NCBI RefSeq assembly: GCF_918797505.1
Contig: NC_092793.1
Coordinates: forward strand, 42,210,243 to 42,274,242
Reading direction: 5' to 3'
DNA length: 64,000 nt
DNA from: Bemisia tabaci
Taxonomy: Eukaryota > Arthropoda > Insecta > Hemiptera > Aleyrodidae
A program made the position numbers and the translations under genes. Under the pieces are notes generated by a model. That model had not been told where the DNA came from. It saw only the letters and a list, made by a program, of their open reading frames with translations, and did no database searches. Numbering within the stretch: position 1 is the stretch's first letter; each line of letters begins with the position of its first letter. This document shows positions 11,466 to 23,637 of the stretch, piece after piece.

Positions 11466-12668
11466 CAGGGTGTCCCAAAAGTCCTTTCCACCCCCTCTAA
11501 AATTTTACCTAATTAATATTTTGAAACGAAACTTTGGGGATGTTCATCGATCAATGTAAGCTACTTTTGAGGCCCCCCAAAATTTTCGGGGCCCCCCGTG
11601 GGGAGGGGCTGCGGACCCCAACTTTTTTTTTTCAAATGGCAACCCTTATCTTGTGATACCTCATTCGAAAGAGCATAAAAAACTAAGAATTTTGGCGCAA
11701 ACCGCAGATCAATATCTTAATTTTTGACCGAGTTATGATAGGTCAAAGGTCAAATTTGACCTATTTTCAAAAAATCATAACTCCGGTTCAAATTATCGTA
11801 ATGAAAAAAATAAAACGGGAAAATTTACCACATTGTAAGCACTTTTAAGGAAAAATCACAGAAATTACTTCAAACTAATTTTAAGGGGGGTTTCGGACCC
11901 CCAAATACGCCAATTTAAAGGTCATTCAATTTTCCCGCGAAATAAGCCAATTTCCCCCAGATTTGCCTCCATATTAGTTCAGTAAGGTCAAAATCAGTTC
12001 AACAATACGTTGGCAAGTCCCCAAATTTCGGGAAAAGTTAATAAAAAAAAATTTAAACGGTCAAATTTAATCACCTTTAATTTCGTTTTTTTTTAACTTT
12101 TTCCGAAATTTGGGGACTTGCTAACGTATTGTTGAACTGATTTTGACCTTACTGAACTAATATGGAGGCAAATCTGGGGGAAATTGGCTTATTTCGCGGG
12201 AAAATTGAATGACCTTTGAATTGGCGTATTTGGGGGTCCGAAACCCCCCTTAAAATTAGTTTGAAGTAATTTCTGTGATTTTTCCTTAAAAGTGCTTACA
12301 ATGTGGTAAATTTTCCCGTTTTATTTTTTTCATTACGATAATTTGAACCGGAGTTATGATTTTTTGAAAATAGGTCAAATTTGACCTTTGACCTATCATT
12401 ACTCGGTCAAAAATTAAGATATTGATCTGCGGTTTGCGCCAAAATTCTTAGTTTTTTATGCTTTTTCGAATGAGGTATCACAAGATAGGGGTTGCCATTT
12501 GAAAAAAAAAAGTTGGGGTCTGCAGCCCCTCCCCACGGGGGGCCCCGAAAATTTTGGGGGGCCTCAAAAGTAGCTTACATTGATCGATGAACATCCCCAA
12601 AGTTTCGTTTCAAAATATTAATTACGTAAAATTTTAGAGGGGGTGGAAGGGACTTTTGGGACACCCTG
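11466..12668. mobile_element. Fold-back palindrome F1 (1203 bp, CAGGG...CCCTG ends)
   Basis: The left end CAGGGTGTCCCAAAAGTCC is mirrored at the right end by GGACTTTTGGGACACCCTG. The arms match almost perfectly for ~590 bp each, leaving a loop of ~45 bp near 12045-12090. TATA flanks both sides, which fits a TA target duplication. It shares interior text (GTGATACCTCATTCGAAAG, GGTTTGCGCC) with the fold-backs at 30416, 36171, 52371 and 58053. It encodes no protein and is a non-autonomous long-TIR element. Confidence 0.88.
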
Positions 12669-12672
12669 TATA

Positions 12673-12930
12673 AAGCTGCTGTTCCCACTCACTCTGCCCC
12701 CCCTAGAGAAAAATTGGCCGAAGCGATTTCCTTTAAAATTGGTACACGCTTAGCTATTGTAATGAGGAGTTGATTAAAATTATTCCCATTCAAATCCGCT
12801 GCCTCGGATGCCCGCAAGAGCGAAAAGTTATTTCTCCATATAGTATTACATTGGAGATACGCGGTTGTTTACGCGCATCGCACCGAACAGGTTCAATCCT
12901 GTTGCGTGACGTCACTGCCTTATAGACGAA
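12673..12930. repeat. Head segment of a macro-repeat, copy 1
   Basis: The segment from AAAGCTGCTGTTCCC to the array is repeated with divergence at 43667-43915 and again near 45070-45185. It always precedes the 130-bp units, so head and array form one larger repeat. Confidence 0.75.
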
Positions 12931-14270
12931 ATTTAAGGTTTTAGGAGGTATTTTTCGACGAATGTTTGTGGAAATTGGTAATCGGGGGTATTTTTCTCGG
13001 GGGATCTCGAATTTTTGGTCGGATTTTCAAAATCTCAAAATCCAAGATGGCGGCCGTGGCCTAAAATGCTCAGTCGGCTCCTGTTATATCGATTTTCGTG
13101 AAACTCGGTATCCAGGGGTATTTTTCGACGAGAAACTCGAATTTTCGGTCAGATTTTCAAAATTTTCAAATCCAAAAGATGGCGGCCGTGGTCTAAAATG
13201 CTACGTCGGCTCCTGTTCTATCGATTTTCGTGAAACTCGGTATCCTCGGGTATTTTTCGACGAGAAACTCGAATTTTTGGTCAGATTTTCAAAATTTCAA
13301 ATCCAAGATGGCGGCCATGGCCTAAAATGCTAAGTCGGCTCCTGTTTGATCGATTTTTGTGAAACTCGGAGATCAAGGGTACTTTTCGATGAGAAACTCG
13401 ATTTAATGCTACGTCGGCTCCTGTTCTATCGATTTTCGTGAAACTCGGTATCCTCGGGTATTTTTCGACGAGAAACTCGAATTTTTGGTCAGATTTTCAA
13501 AATTTCCAAATCCAAGATGGCGGCCATGGCCTAAAATGCTAAGTCGGCTCCTGTTTGATCGATTTTTGTGAAACTCGGAGATCAAGGGTACTTTTCGATG
13601 AGAAACTCGAATTTTTGGTCAGATTTTCAAAATTTCAAAGTCCAAGATGGCGGCCGTGGCCTAAAATGCTAAGTCGGCTCCTGTTCGATCGATTTTCGTG
13701 AAATTCGGTATCCGGGGGTATATTTCGACGGGAAACTAGAATGTTTGGTCAGATTTTCAAAATTCAAAAATTCAAGATGGCGGCCGTGGTCTAAAATGCT
13801 ACATCGCTTCCTGATATCGATCGATTTTTGTGAAACTTTATATTAGGAGGTGTATTTCGACGGGAAATTAGAATTTTAGGTCCGATTTTCAAAATTCAAT
13901 AATCAAAAATTGCGATCGTGGTCTAAAATGCTACATCGCTTCCTGATATCGATCGATTTTTGTGAAAGTCGGGATTAGGGGGTATATTTCGACGGGAAAT
14001 TAGAATTTAAGGTGCGATTTTTAAAATTCAAAAATCCAAGATGACGAACGTGGTCTAAATTGCTATCTTGGCTTCCGATCCATCGATTTTTGTGAAATAC
14101 GGTATTAGGAGGTGTATTTCGACGGAACACTCGCATTTTTGGTCAGATTTTCAACATTTCCAAATCCAAGATGGCGGCCCCGCACGAAAACGCGGTCCGG
14201 ACTCCTAGAACATCAATATCTGTAAAACTTGGTGAAAAAGAAGATTAAGACATAGATGTTGTCTCCTCCT
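12931..14270. repeat. Tandem array of ~130-bp units with AAGATGGCGGCC
   Basis: Units carry CGATTTTCGTGAAACTCGGTA, TTTTTCGACGGGAAACTCGA and AAGATGGCGGCC in order. AAGATGGCGGC occurs at about 13044, 13177, 13305, 13514, 13644, 13774 and 14168. A ~210 bp block (13190-13400) is itself repeated at 13405-13610, which gives a higher-order pattern. The 123-residue open frame here is a repeat reading and not a gene. Confidence 0.88.
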
Positions 14271-14830
14271 TAGGAGGGTGTGGATTCGATCGACAAAAAT
14301 CGACCGAAAAATAAAAACGTGAGTCGATCGACACCAATCGATGGACAAATACTAAAAAACGGGTGTCGATTCGATCGACAAAAAATGTGGATCGATTGAC
14401 GAGAAATGATTGACAATTAAAAGGAAAACCGGTATCTAGTCAATCGACATGAATCGATCGAAAAACCAAAACGTGAACCAATCGACGTAATTCGATCGAT
14501 TCACAACTTGGTCGATCGATTCACGGGTTTGTCGATCAACTCACAGGTTTGTCGATCGACTCATAGGTTTGTCGATCGATTCGCAGGTTTGTCGATCGAC
14601 TCATAGGTTTGTCGATCGACTCATAGGTTTGTCGATCGATTCACAGGTTTGTCGATAGACTCACAGGTTTGTCGATCTATCCACGGCTTTTGTCGATTGA
14701 TTCACGGGTGGGTCGGTCGATCCACGGCTCTTGTCGATCGATTCACGGAATTTTCGATCGATTCGCGGCTTTTGTCGATCAATTCACGGCCTTTGTGATC
14801 GATTCGTGGGTTTGTCGAGCTAAACACATT
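14271..14830. repeat. ~20-bp minisatellite built on TCGATCGA
   Basis: The core from about 14505 to 14800 has around 15 units close to GTCGATCGATTCACAGGTTT. The left part has looser copies in mixed orientation. The repeat contains the self-complementary octamer TCGATCGA. Confidence 0.88.
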
Positions 14831-15232
14831 CAAAAATCGGTAGGAAAGGCAGCGGACTGAGCGGAATTTCTCGGCGTCTTCGCTCCGATCTGTTCGCGAC
14901 AGATCGGAGCGTCCTCGATCGGCGTTTTCCGCAGCGTCTCTTCGCCGCTAAGGTGCCGTCCCCGCGCAAAAATCATTAGACAGATTTATCGGCGTCTGGA
15001 CGCCGCGTCCAGACGCGCCTAAGGTTCCGTACCTTCAGTGGACTGCTCGAATACCCTCCGTTCGAGGCCTTCGGGTTGGCTTATTAGTCGCGTTGTGTCC
15101 AGCCGCTGGAAGTAAGACTTAAGGGCCGATGGCCGAGTTGTTGGGTGGCTAACGGTAGGTAGAGGGCGTGAGCCGCGCTGCTAGTGTGGCTCCCGCCGGA
15201 GTTTGGCATTCTGATTTGCACGGCATCTCAGA
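14831..15232. other. GC-richer stretch with two strong hairpins
   Basis: A perfect hairpin at 14881-14911 has a 12-bp stem, CGCTCCGATCTG, and a 7-base loop. A second lies at about 14992-15017 (GCGTCTGGACG and its complement). No rho-type terminator or RNA family is recognised in this eukaryotic context. Confidence 0.5.
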
Positions 15233-15664
15233 GTGTTCAGGCTTAAAAACGGGACTGGCTGTCTAGTACGGTGGGTACAATCGAATAACGGCCAAAACCC
15301 TGCACTTTTTGATTGGAAATTTCCGCTTTCAGGGATCATTCTTATGGTCATTAGAAGCCCTTTTAGAAGGGGAAGCACTCTGGGGTCCGTGCAGGAACCA
15401 AGATGGCAACAACAATTCTTGTTCGTCGAATTAAAAAAATTCGCTAAGGGTGCGGGGACTTACGTGGAGATGCGGGTTTTTCGATCAAAATTCACTACCA
15501 TGTGGAGCGCAAATCATATCATTATGATTTATGATGAAGAGTTTTGTATCTCAAACAAATGTTTCCCTAAGGACTTTTACGATACCTACGTGCACAATAT
15601 TGCTGACTTAAGGCACACAATAACCGAGGATATGCTACGGTACTGCATGCCTAATTTTCCGTGA
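15233..15664 (+). CDS. Hypothetical open frame, 143 aa
   Basis: The frame has an ATG start at 15233 and a TGA stop at 15662. The second half has a protein-like mix of aromatic and charged residues (for example IIMIYDEEFCISNKCF and DLRHTITEDMLRYCM), unlike the repeat-derived frames elsewhere. The first half is less convincing and overlaps an acceptor-like TTTCAG near 15332, so the real coding part could be a 3' exon starting there. No domain, signal peptide or membrane segment is seen and the function is unknown. It may be a chance frame or a fragment of an old element. Confidence 0.3.
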   Translation: MFRLKNGTGCLVRWVQSNNGQNPALFDWKFPLSGIILMVIRSPFRRGSTLGSVQEPRWQQQFLFVELKKFAKGAGTYVEMRVFRSKFTTMWSANHIIMIYDEEFCISNKCFPKDFYDTYVHNIADLRHTITEDMLRYCMPNFP

Positions 15665-18061
15665 ATGACCGAACTGTCAATTAATTACGGAATTCAAACT
15701 CATGTTGGTATTCTTTAGAGATTTACAAATGAATTTAAATACGTCCAAACTAAGTTTTTGGTCAAAATAATAACCCTCTGTACATCGCGATTTCTCGAAA
15801 ATCTGTCTTAGAATCCGGTGAATCACGCAAGGTCGCGTCCACTTAGGTTGCATAACACGCGGCGCCGGTGCACACTGTGGTATTTGACCGAAAAACCTGG
15901 CCAAAACCTCAATTTTAAATTTTTTTTTTAGCCGAAAACCAATGTGATATTCGAAATCTACACTGTTTTTTAGACTGGTAGACATGTATGTACCATTTTT
16001 TGAGTGGCTCAATTTCCCGCGAAGAGACCACGAAGTTACCTATTTCTCAGCGATTATTTTGATATGTTTCGGCGCGCTACTCGTCGATCAGTTTACTTCA
16101 ACTGTGCGATCATGAGAGGAAAGTTCGGCGATATGCAACACATTCTTAGGGGTATATTCTACACAACTATCCACAGTATTTTCGAAATTTGTTTTTTTAG
16201 TGATTTTCACAGGAGGTTGAAAAGTGATGTAAAAGTAAACGTTTTTTTCGAAATTCAGGGGCCGATATCTTTTTTCTCTCAACTGTTCTCAAGCAGTTTG
16301 AGGCGGGATGTTATAGTCCAAAGTGGGTATTTTCAGAATTCAGGGATGACAGACTGAGGAAAACTGAGGAAATTGAAATTTTTGACTTTAAAGATGGACT
16401 TTTGAGCGATTTTCACAAACATGAATGGGAAAAATTATGTCGATACTAACGACTGAAATTGTATTTTCCCAATAGCTCTGACCCATTTAGTACCAATTGG
16501 GTGATATTCGGTCACGCAACCTGTTTCTTTGGCCCCTACGCCCTCGAAAGAGGGATAAAGAAATGTAATTTGAAAGCGGATGGGAGGGTCAATTTAAAGT
16601 CTTTCAAAAATGTTTAATCCGTTATCTAACAATCTCTTCGTGCATTATCCTTGGGTATAGACATATTTATGCCATGATTTACTTTGACAGACAAATTTGA
16701 GTCCATGCGGCCCCGGTGATGGGGCTTTAAAAGTGGCCCTCTGACACCATGAAATTACGCTGTGAGGCACATTTGAAGCCTCGTAAAAGTGAGAGAGCCC
16801 GTAAAGCCTCGTAAAGTGAGTGAGTGCCTCACTTTGAGATGTGGACCATGGGTTAAGAAGGAACCCATCAAAATGAATCATTTTCCCGGGTGCTTCCTGT
16901 CCTTACAATGGTTCTTATTATGATAGAACTCATTTTCATCTTATAATTTATCCTCAAATCATCATATGGAGGTCCCGGCACTTTCATACTAGCACTAATT
17001 TTGATTCAAAACTGTCAAAAATCTAATATCTAGAATTATTCATATTAATTTTTTTGAGAAATGTAAAATTACTCCTCAATGTGAGAGATCGGCTGTTCCG
17101 TCAAAAATTTTGAAGTGACTTACGCTGTTTTTAAAAAAAAACCATTTATGAGGTTATAGAAAGTCCTTATTTCGAAAAGTAGACCATAGGTGAAGGAGAA
17201 ACTCGTCTAAATGCACCGCTTTAGTTAGATACTTTGCGTCCTTTTAAAGGCTTTTTGGAGGGCTTCTCGCACCCTCTTTAAACTCTCCGCAAAGTGTCAT
17301 ATGATGTGTTAGGTGGTTAAATTATGCATATTATCACTTAAGAAGAAGTACTGATTGTAAAATATTTTTAAAACTCGGCGATATCTGGTGATAAATAGTT
17401 TTGGCCACCTTTTCAGGTCCAATACCACAGTGTGCGGCGCAGCGACGAATCGGGTCCAAACGCCTACCAACGGAAAGTGCTTGCCACGGGGGTGCGCTTA
17501 AAATTGAGCTCATGGATTTATTTATAATCGCACAAAAATGGTTATGGTATCATTTTACACGTCAGAGAATGATCTTTCTACAAAATACGAGAGGAGGTTT
17601 GTTTCTCCACCCGATTGAAAATTATTCATCGTTGTAAATTTTGGAAATATGAACATTTTCTGTTCTTTTGAAAAATACAAGGAAAATTCGGAGGAAAACC
17701 GCAAGTATTCCCGTTACTCTAGTTAACTTTCAACATAGCTTCGAAACAAGCCCAAAATAATGAAAATCGGACGAGAATGGGCCGAGATATAGCGCGCGTA
17801 TGACTTGCGTAAGTAGCACGTTAATTGCCCGTGTTCCGCCGCCGTTTTTACCGCGCGCCGCGTAACGCGACGCTTCACTTAAATTGCTCTAGCGGGTGCA
17901 ATTTTTGACACATAAAAATTGTTAGGGCATCAAATTGAATGTCAGATAATTTCTCATCGCCGTTACTTAAGGCAAAGAAGCCATTTTCTCGCGTGTTAAA
18001 TAATTAAACGCTCTTGAAAATTGGGTGAAATTTCAAAATTGCAACATTTTCCTGATGACCA
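15665..18061. other. Unassigned interspersed repeat-like DNA
   Basis: No gene is supported. A partial inverse similarity links GCACACTGTGGTATT near 15870 with AATACCACAGTGTGC near 17420. GCCGCCGTTTTTACCG near 17840 recurs at 20718. GATATAGCGCGC at 17790 recurs at 24757. These suggest decayed copies of dispersed repeats. Confidence 0.45.
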
Positions 18062-18079
18062 CCCTAGTAGCACAACTCC

Positions 18080-18235
18080 CCTATATTATACTCATAATAT
18101 ACATATATATACATATTTTACAGATGTTTTATACTTATATTATAAATATATATACCTATTTTATACCTATTATCTACCTATATTATAGGTGTAAATATAT
18201 ATTTTATACCTATAAAAGATGTATTAGGAATTTGT
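18080..18235. repeat. Left AT-rich subterminal repeat block
   Basis: It contains reiterated TATATTATA/TATACCTA motifs immediately inside the CCCTAGTAGCACA terminus. Confidence 0.65.
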
Positions 18236-19807
18236 AGGCCGGTCCTGCTCCCCACCCCCCTCCCTTCAAAAATTTCCTGGACAATGCCCCCTCCCTAAGC
18301 TATGTAAGAGGTGAATGGTCTCAATGGTCCTTACCCCTACTTTTGATCATGATTAAAGGCTTGCGTATTGAACCTGCAGGATGAAAATGTTGTTATTCTA
18401 TTAGAAGGGTATGCATATGAGCTTTCAAAATATACTTGATGCCATGGGTTTCACTGCAACGGAAGACATTAACTTGTCGAGCTCTGGACATGCAACATAA
18501 AATGGATAGGTAAATGATGCAACTCACCTGCGAAGTTCAAAGTGGTTTTAAAAGGCGAAGTAGGCTGATGAATTCAACAACTGCGAAATGAATTTTAACA
18601 AAGTCTGCCTGGTTTGAGTTTGGATCAAACGGTCAGATTCTGTTAAAAATCTTATACGAACAGCTGTCCATTGATAAGTAGACATTCACATTTTGATCTG
18701 GTGTAATTTCAACATTCTTCATCTTACTTGCCACGGATCATACAATGGAGCAGATCTTAATACAATGAGGATGATGAGTAACTACAGATCCTGATTTACA
18801 TTACCTACATATGGTACCATTAACCTTGATTTTCTTTGCATTTCCCAATCATTTCTCATTACGTAATCTGACTCTTAAAATTGCAACACTTATCAGCTTT
18901 ACCTAATTCTAGCCATATTGAAAGTCAATCTCAGCCTACATTTCAATGAAAATCATACTCGCCTGAGTAAAGAAGAAAACAGAAACTGGTTATCGTCAAA
19001 GCGATCACTTAATCTGTGTCTTCTCTTAGCTGTGTCCAGGCACATTGAGCAATCTGCTTAAGGTACTTAAGCATTTCATTCTCTTTACCTCTCGGATTGT
19101 GAAAATGCTCAAATTGATGTTATTCGTAATGGTTTCTGGGGTGGTTAAACTAGACTGCGAAATACTGCGTTGATTAAATCAAGTATCTTGGCACGTCTCG
19201 AATTTTTCGCCCAAAAAAAGAACAGTTGCCCCTGCGCAGGAAGAATCATTCTGAACCAAAATATTGGCAACATTCAGAGAATTTAAAGCAAGATCTTTTT
19301 TGAAAAAAAAACCTTGCATTCGATGGAGTTAGCAATAACTGTATTCAATGCAAAGTTCTCTCCAAAAAGGATCCTGCTTTCATTTCTCTGTATTTGGCCG
19401 ATTTTATGGATTGAATTATTTTTAAGGCTCATGCCCAGGGGCTGTTGTTATTTTTTGGCTAAGAATTCAAAATCTGCCAAGATAATTCACTTGATCATTG
19501 CGATATATTGCACGCCAGTTTTAACACCCGAGAATATGACATATCACCTTAATTAAATTTTTCTACTCAAAGAGCTTCCACTTCAAGGAGAAACCACACC
19601 GAAATACACTAGATTTAATGTGAGAAAATGACTGAACACAGAACATAACAGACCAATAGATTTACACCCATCATCAAATAGGCATTGATTAACTCTCATC
19701 AAGGGCATTACTCGCGGTTATAGGCTTAGAACAAAAGCCATCACAAATTGAGACTAAAGTCAAGTATTGTTCATGTCATCAACCATCAGTACCTATATAG
19801 TGCCATC

Positions 19808-20192
19808 TAGAGTACCCGTATAGGGAGGGTAGCGACAGATCTGAAACTCCGAAAGTCCATCAGGCCTTCACCGATGCCTCCGCGAATAAAGTTAGGGCCC
19901 AAAAGGGCAGCCAACCTATGAATTTCGAATGTCCAGAGCGATTTACAAATACAATTGTTACGAACCGTCGTTTAGAAAGCATGTATTTGGCTTACTTTTT
20001 GCATAAATTTACTTATTTTTGCGAAAGAACGCTCATTTATGTACATTCTTAGCCATCTTGGTTAGAATTGAAATCTGTAGGCTGGCAGTGAAATTGTGTG
20101 TGTTAGAAGTTGCTCAGAAGGGTGGCTGCACTTTGGGGCCCTAAGCCCTCCATGAACCGATCTGTCGCTACTCTCCCCATACAGGTACTCTA
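19808..20192. mobile_element. hAT MITE, copy 1 (385 bp, TAGAGTACC ends)
   Basis: The termini are TAGAGTACCCGTATAG and a matching CATACAGGTACTCTA. An exact 8-bp duplication GTGCCATC lies at 19800-19807 and 20193-20200. The internal sequence matches the copies at 33225 and 44201. Confidence 0.92.
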
Positions 20193-21084
20193 GTGCCATC
20201 TGACAGCATGAATTAACCTGTTAAGTAGTGCTGATTCAGAACTGAGCAGAGATTGACATTTTTCTCAGCATACGATGGCTCTGTTCTAATGAGCGGGCTT
20301 TACTCCCACTGCTTCTGTATCATGTGAATATACTTCAATGAAGCAATTTAAGAGAAGGCGCACCTTAATTTTGGTGCGCAAGCTAAATTTTGATGAATGC
20401 CCCATTATCATTTTTAGAATACTTTTGGTAATGCTTCTTGTTCACTGATGCGAACAGAGCCTAGCTTGCAGTGCTGAAAGAATGCGTCAGGCTGCAAGCT
20501 GTGCCCAAGTAGCAGTGATCGCGATAAATTGCGATTTAATTGGAGAATGTATCGCGATTTTATCGACGTCGCGATTTATTGCAATATTATCGGGAGAAAA
20601 ATCGCGATAAATTGCAACAAAATCGCGATATTATCGAACGCGATTTTATAGAGATAAAATTGCAATAAATTGCAATTTTTCATTAACGCATGAATGACGC
20701 ATATGAAAGATGTTTCTATTCCGCCGCCGCCGTTTTTACCGAGATCCGTTGGTAACTTAACCATCTCATTTTTTTTTATCAATTATTAGTATAATGTTAC
20801 AAAGACAGACTGGTAAGCTTACCTGAAAACCGGTATTTTTACTGATTTTTTCAGGTAAGAATACCACTTTTATTGGTAATCAATCCCCGGTAACTTTACC
20901 ATTTTATCTCGGTAATTCTACCACAGTCGATAAAAACTATTGGCGTTTTTCCCAAGGTCCATCGGTAACTTTGCCATCTCACTATTATTGGTAATTTTAC
21001 AGAGACAGAATGATGAGATTACCAATAGAACCTTATTTCATACCAACCGTATTTCAAGGTATGAAATAAAATAGAGAGGAGGGA

Positions 21085-21088
<4 letters not shown>

Positions 21089-21135
<47 letters not shown>
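21089..21135. repeat. Poly-A tract inside family C copy 1
   Basis: This is an uninterrupted A run of about 46 bases. The equivalent run in copy 2 is at about 57187-57228. It gives spurious poly-Phe frames on the minus strand. Confidence 0.9.
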
Positions 21136-21138
<3 letters not shown>

Positions 21139-21237
21139 AATGAAAAATCGGTGTCAGTCAACGCAAAGACATAAGTTGTGAGGTTGCGAAGCGCCGATCC
21201 ATGTATAAGAGGCTTCAATTCGCACACGCAAGTCATA

Positions 21238-21312
21238 TAGCGGTCATAGCATAGTGACAATGTGCTGGCCTTCCACCGTAGCGATTGGGGTTCGAATCCC
21301 CGCGGAGGCTCC
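21238..21312 (+). other. tRNA-like sequence (Pol III A/B box), possible SINE head
   Basis: ATAGCATAGTGAC resembles an A box, CCTTCCACC an anticodon arm, and GGGGTTCGAATCCCC is a perfect T-arm/B box. The acceptor stem is poor, so it is a tRNA-derived repeat and not a functional tRNA. The following CCGGGGATTTTACGC is shared with the related sequence near 51270. Confidence 0.6.
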
Positions 21313-21949
21313 GGGGATTTTACGCTCGTCTTCGTCAAAGGACCTGACGGCTGAACCTAACGGCAATCGGCTGATAACTTTAACTCCTTTTTTTTGGCGA
21401 TTTTATCAATCGCTAGGATCATCAACATCTGAGCGATCATCCTCGATCTTATCGCGATAAAATCGCAATTTTTTCGGGCCGATAAAATCGCAATAAAATC
21501 GCGAAAAGATCGAGGATAATCGCTCAAATGTTGATGATCCTAGCGATTTTATCGCCGATAAAATCGAGGATAATCGCGACTTTATCGGCGATAAAATCGC
21601 GATTTTTCCGTTGAAAAATGCTACTTGGGGTGTTGCTTATAACTGAAATACCTGCTACAGCTCTCTCTTATCTTCCTGCTCTCATTACCTGAATGTGATA
21701 ACGATTTGATGACATTACCATGAACTAGCTTAAGAGGAACACCATGTACGTGCTTATGCAATAATAACCAAAGAGGAGTTGCTGAAAGTCATACGAACAA
21801 TGGAATTAGCGCCTGTAGAGAAACATAGATACAGCCATTACTCCTAGAGAGATTGGATAAAAGGTAATAACTGATGCACATGGAAACTCACAGAACCAGA
21901 AAATTTTCCTAATCAGATTTCAACGAGTATGATTGTGTTATGTAGGTAC

Positions 21950-22005
21950 CATAGAATAATAAAGCTAACGCTAAGGCGTAGCCTTATTATTCTATGGTAG
22001 GTACC
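21950..22005. repeat. Short hairpin ACCATAGAATAATAA
   Basis: ACCATAGAATAATAA is followed about 22 bases later by its complement TTATTATTCTATGGT, giving a 15-bp perfect stem flanked by GGTACC-like sequence. Confidence 0.7.
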
Positions 22006-22228
22006 ACAGATTAGGTTAGGAAGATCAGATGAAGATGTTCACGCCAGAGGCTTCTAAATCACTGAGCACGTAAAGTTGCTTTGACCGGTGTTTTCGAATG
22101 AAATAATTGAGAATTACAGAGAAAAAAGACACACACTACAGAACCAAAGAATTCTCGCGGCCTCTGAAGGAGCCAGAATTCTGTTAAATTTTTGTAGTTT
22201 GAGGTTGTGATTTTAGTTACGTTGTAAT

Positions 22229-22789
22229 GGCAAGGTAGATTTACACAGGTATGGACAGAACTTAACAACTGGCCTCTGATTGGCTCTCCAGCGGCCCCTT
22301 AACGTCAGCCATTTTGATTGTTTTGATTATTTTGATTTATTATGTTCGGTTTATCGTTTGTCAAAATTTTGTGGGATTTTTTGCACAATTTTGATAATGC
22401 GATATGAATTTTAACGTTTAAACGCACAAACGTTTGAATGTTAATTTGATTGTAATTTAATTAAAAAACGGGCCCCTTAACCTACGTCACGTAGTCATGT
22501 GACACGTACTGAGGCTCACATGACCTCGTGACGTAGGTTAAGGGGCCCGTTTTTTAATTAAATTACAATCAAATTAACATTCAAACGTTTGTGCGTTTAA
22601 ACGTTAAAATTCATATCGCATTATCAAAATTGTGCAAAAAATCCCACAAAATTTTGACAAACGATAAACCGAACATAATAAATCAAAATAATCAAAACAA
22701 TCAAAATGGCTGACGTTAAGGGGCCGCTGGAGAGCCAATCAGAGGCCAGTTGTTAAGTTCTGTCCATACCTGTGTAAATCTACCTTGCC
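22229..22789. mobile_element. Near-perfect 561-bp palindrome (fold-back)
   Basis: GGCAAGGTAGATTTACACAG at 22229 pairs with its complement ending at 22789. The arms match over ~250 bp each with almost no mismatch, centred near 22509, where the short inner stem GTCATGTGA lies. No clear target duplication is seen. The near-perfect identity argues for recent origin or arm conversion. Confidence 0.85.
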
Positions 22790-22914
22790 TAGTTGCACCA
22801 CCCGCCACAAGTTCCTACTTATAGGGTGGTGGTAAAATTCATTTTAATTTTGTTATAAAATTTTGATATAACTGGCTGTGCTATTCATGTAATCTGAAGT
22901 GAAATAAACATATT

Positions 22915-22936
22915 ATTATATTATTATTATTATTAG
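22915..22936. repeat. (TTA)n microsatellite
   Basis: This is a short ATT/TTA trinucleotide run. Confidence 0.8.
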
Positions 22937-23206
22937 AAGCACATAGAATTGAGTTTTAGTCTGAGCTTTAGAGCTCAGCATTTACCCTAGGGTAGCAAAC
23001 CATTCATCACGAAAAAAACCACAGATCCACAAAATAGTAATGAGACTGGTAAGTATCTATGAACCGAACCACACATTTGTGAAATTACGAATTACATTAC
23101 ACAGGTACTTGATACTACACTTTCAGTATTTACACGCCAACGGCCAAAATTGAGTGTATTGAAAAACCGTTACCGTTGGCCGTTGGTTGAACCGGGTTGG
23201 TTGAAC

Positions 23207-23637
23207 TAGAGTACCTATATTAAGAGAGAGTATGGCCACTGGAGTTACCACCTCTGATTGGCTCAGCCATCTTAGGCTGAATGGAGCCCTTAGGACCCAA
23301 AAATGGCGGACGCCATGAAGTTAATGTAATGCAAAATGATTCAAAATGTAGTTGTCTTTGCTTATCGTAACGAGAAATTTACCAAAATGCACTATTGCGA
23401 CTTTTTTCATATTTTTAAGGCTATTCGTGTGCAATTTTTGAGAAAAATGATCTTAGATGTAGTAAGGTTGGCAGCAAGTGCGGTTGGTGATAACCGTCAA
23501 AAGTTGGCGCCCCCCCCCCCCCCCCCGTTAATGACCTTCCTCCCATCCACAAAAACCATAACAAAGCACCGCCATTTTTGGGTCCTAAGCCTCTCCATGG
23601 GACCCAGTGGCCATACTCTCTCAATATAGGTACTCTA
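23207..23637. mobile_element. hAT MITE, copy 2 (431 bp, TAGAGTACC ends)
   Basis: The ends are TAGAGTACCTATATTAAG and its mirror. An exact 8-bp duplication GGTTGAAC lies at 23199-23206 and 23638-23645. The interior differs from the other copies and holds a poly-C tract near 23510-23526, so it is a divergent subfamily. Confidence 0.9.

Larger units (their letters stand above)
20504..21629. mobile_element. Family C TIR element, copy 1 (CCCAAGTAGCA ends, CGATAAAATCGCGAT repeats)
   Basis: The left terminus CCCAAGTAGC matches GCTACTTGGG at the right, with GTG on both flanks. About 150-200 bp at each end is filled with CGATAAAATCGCGAT-type motifs in both orientations. The centre holds GGTAA/TTACC-rich sequence, a poly-A tract and a tRNA-like sequence. 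It is nearly identical to 56604-57722. Confidence 0.88.

Noticed and set aside
12931..14270. Possible CRISPR-like array
   Set aside because: Units are contiguous ~130-bp tandem repeats without unique spacers, in eukaryotic sequence with no cas genes.
21238..21312. Functional tRNA gene
   Set aside because: The T arm is perfect, but the acceptor and D stems do not pair, and it is duplicated inside a transposon.
21054..21338. Frame with a long poly-Phe stretch
   Set aside because: It is the complement of a poly-A tract plus a tRNA-like sequence.
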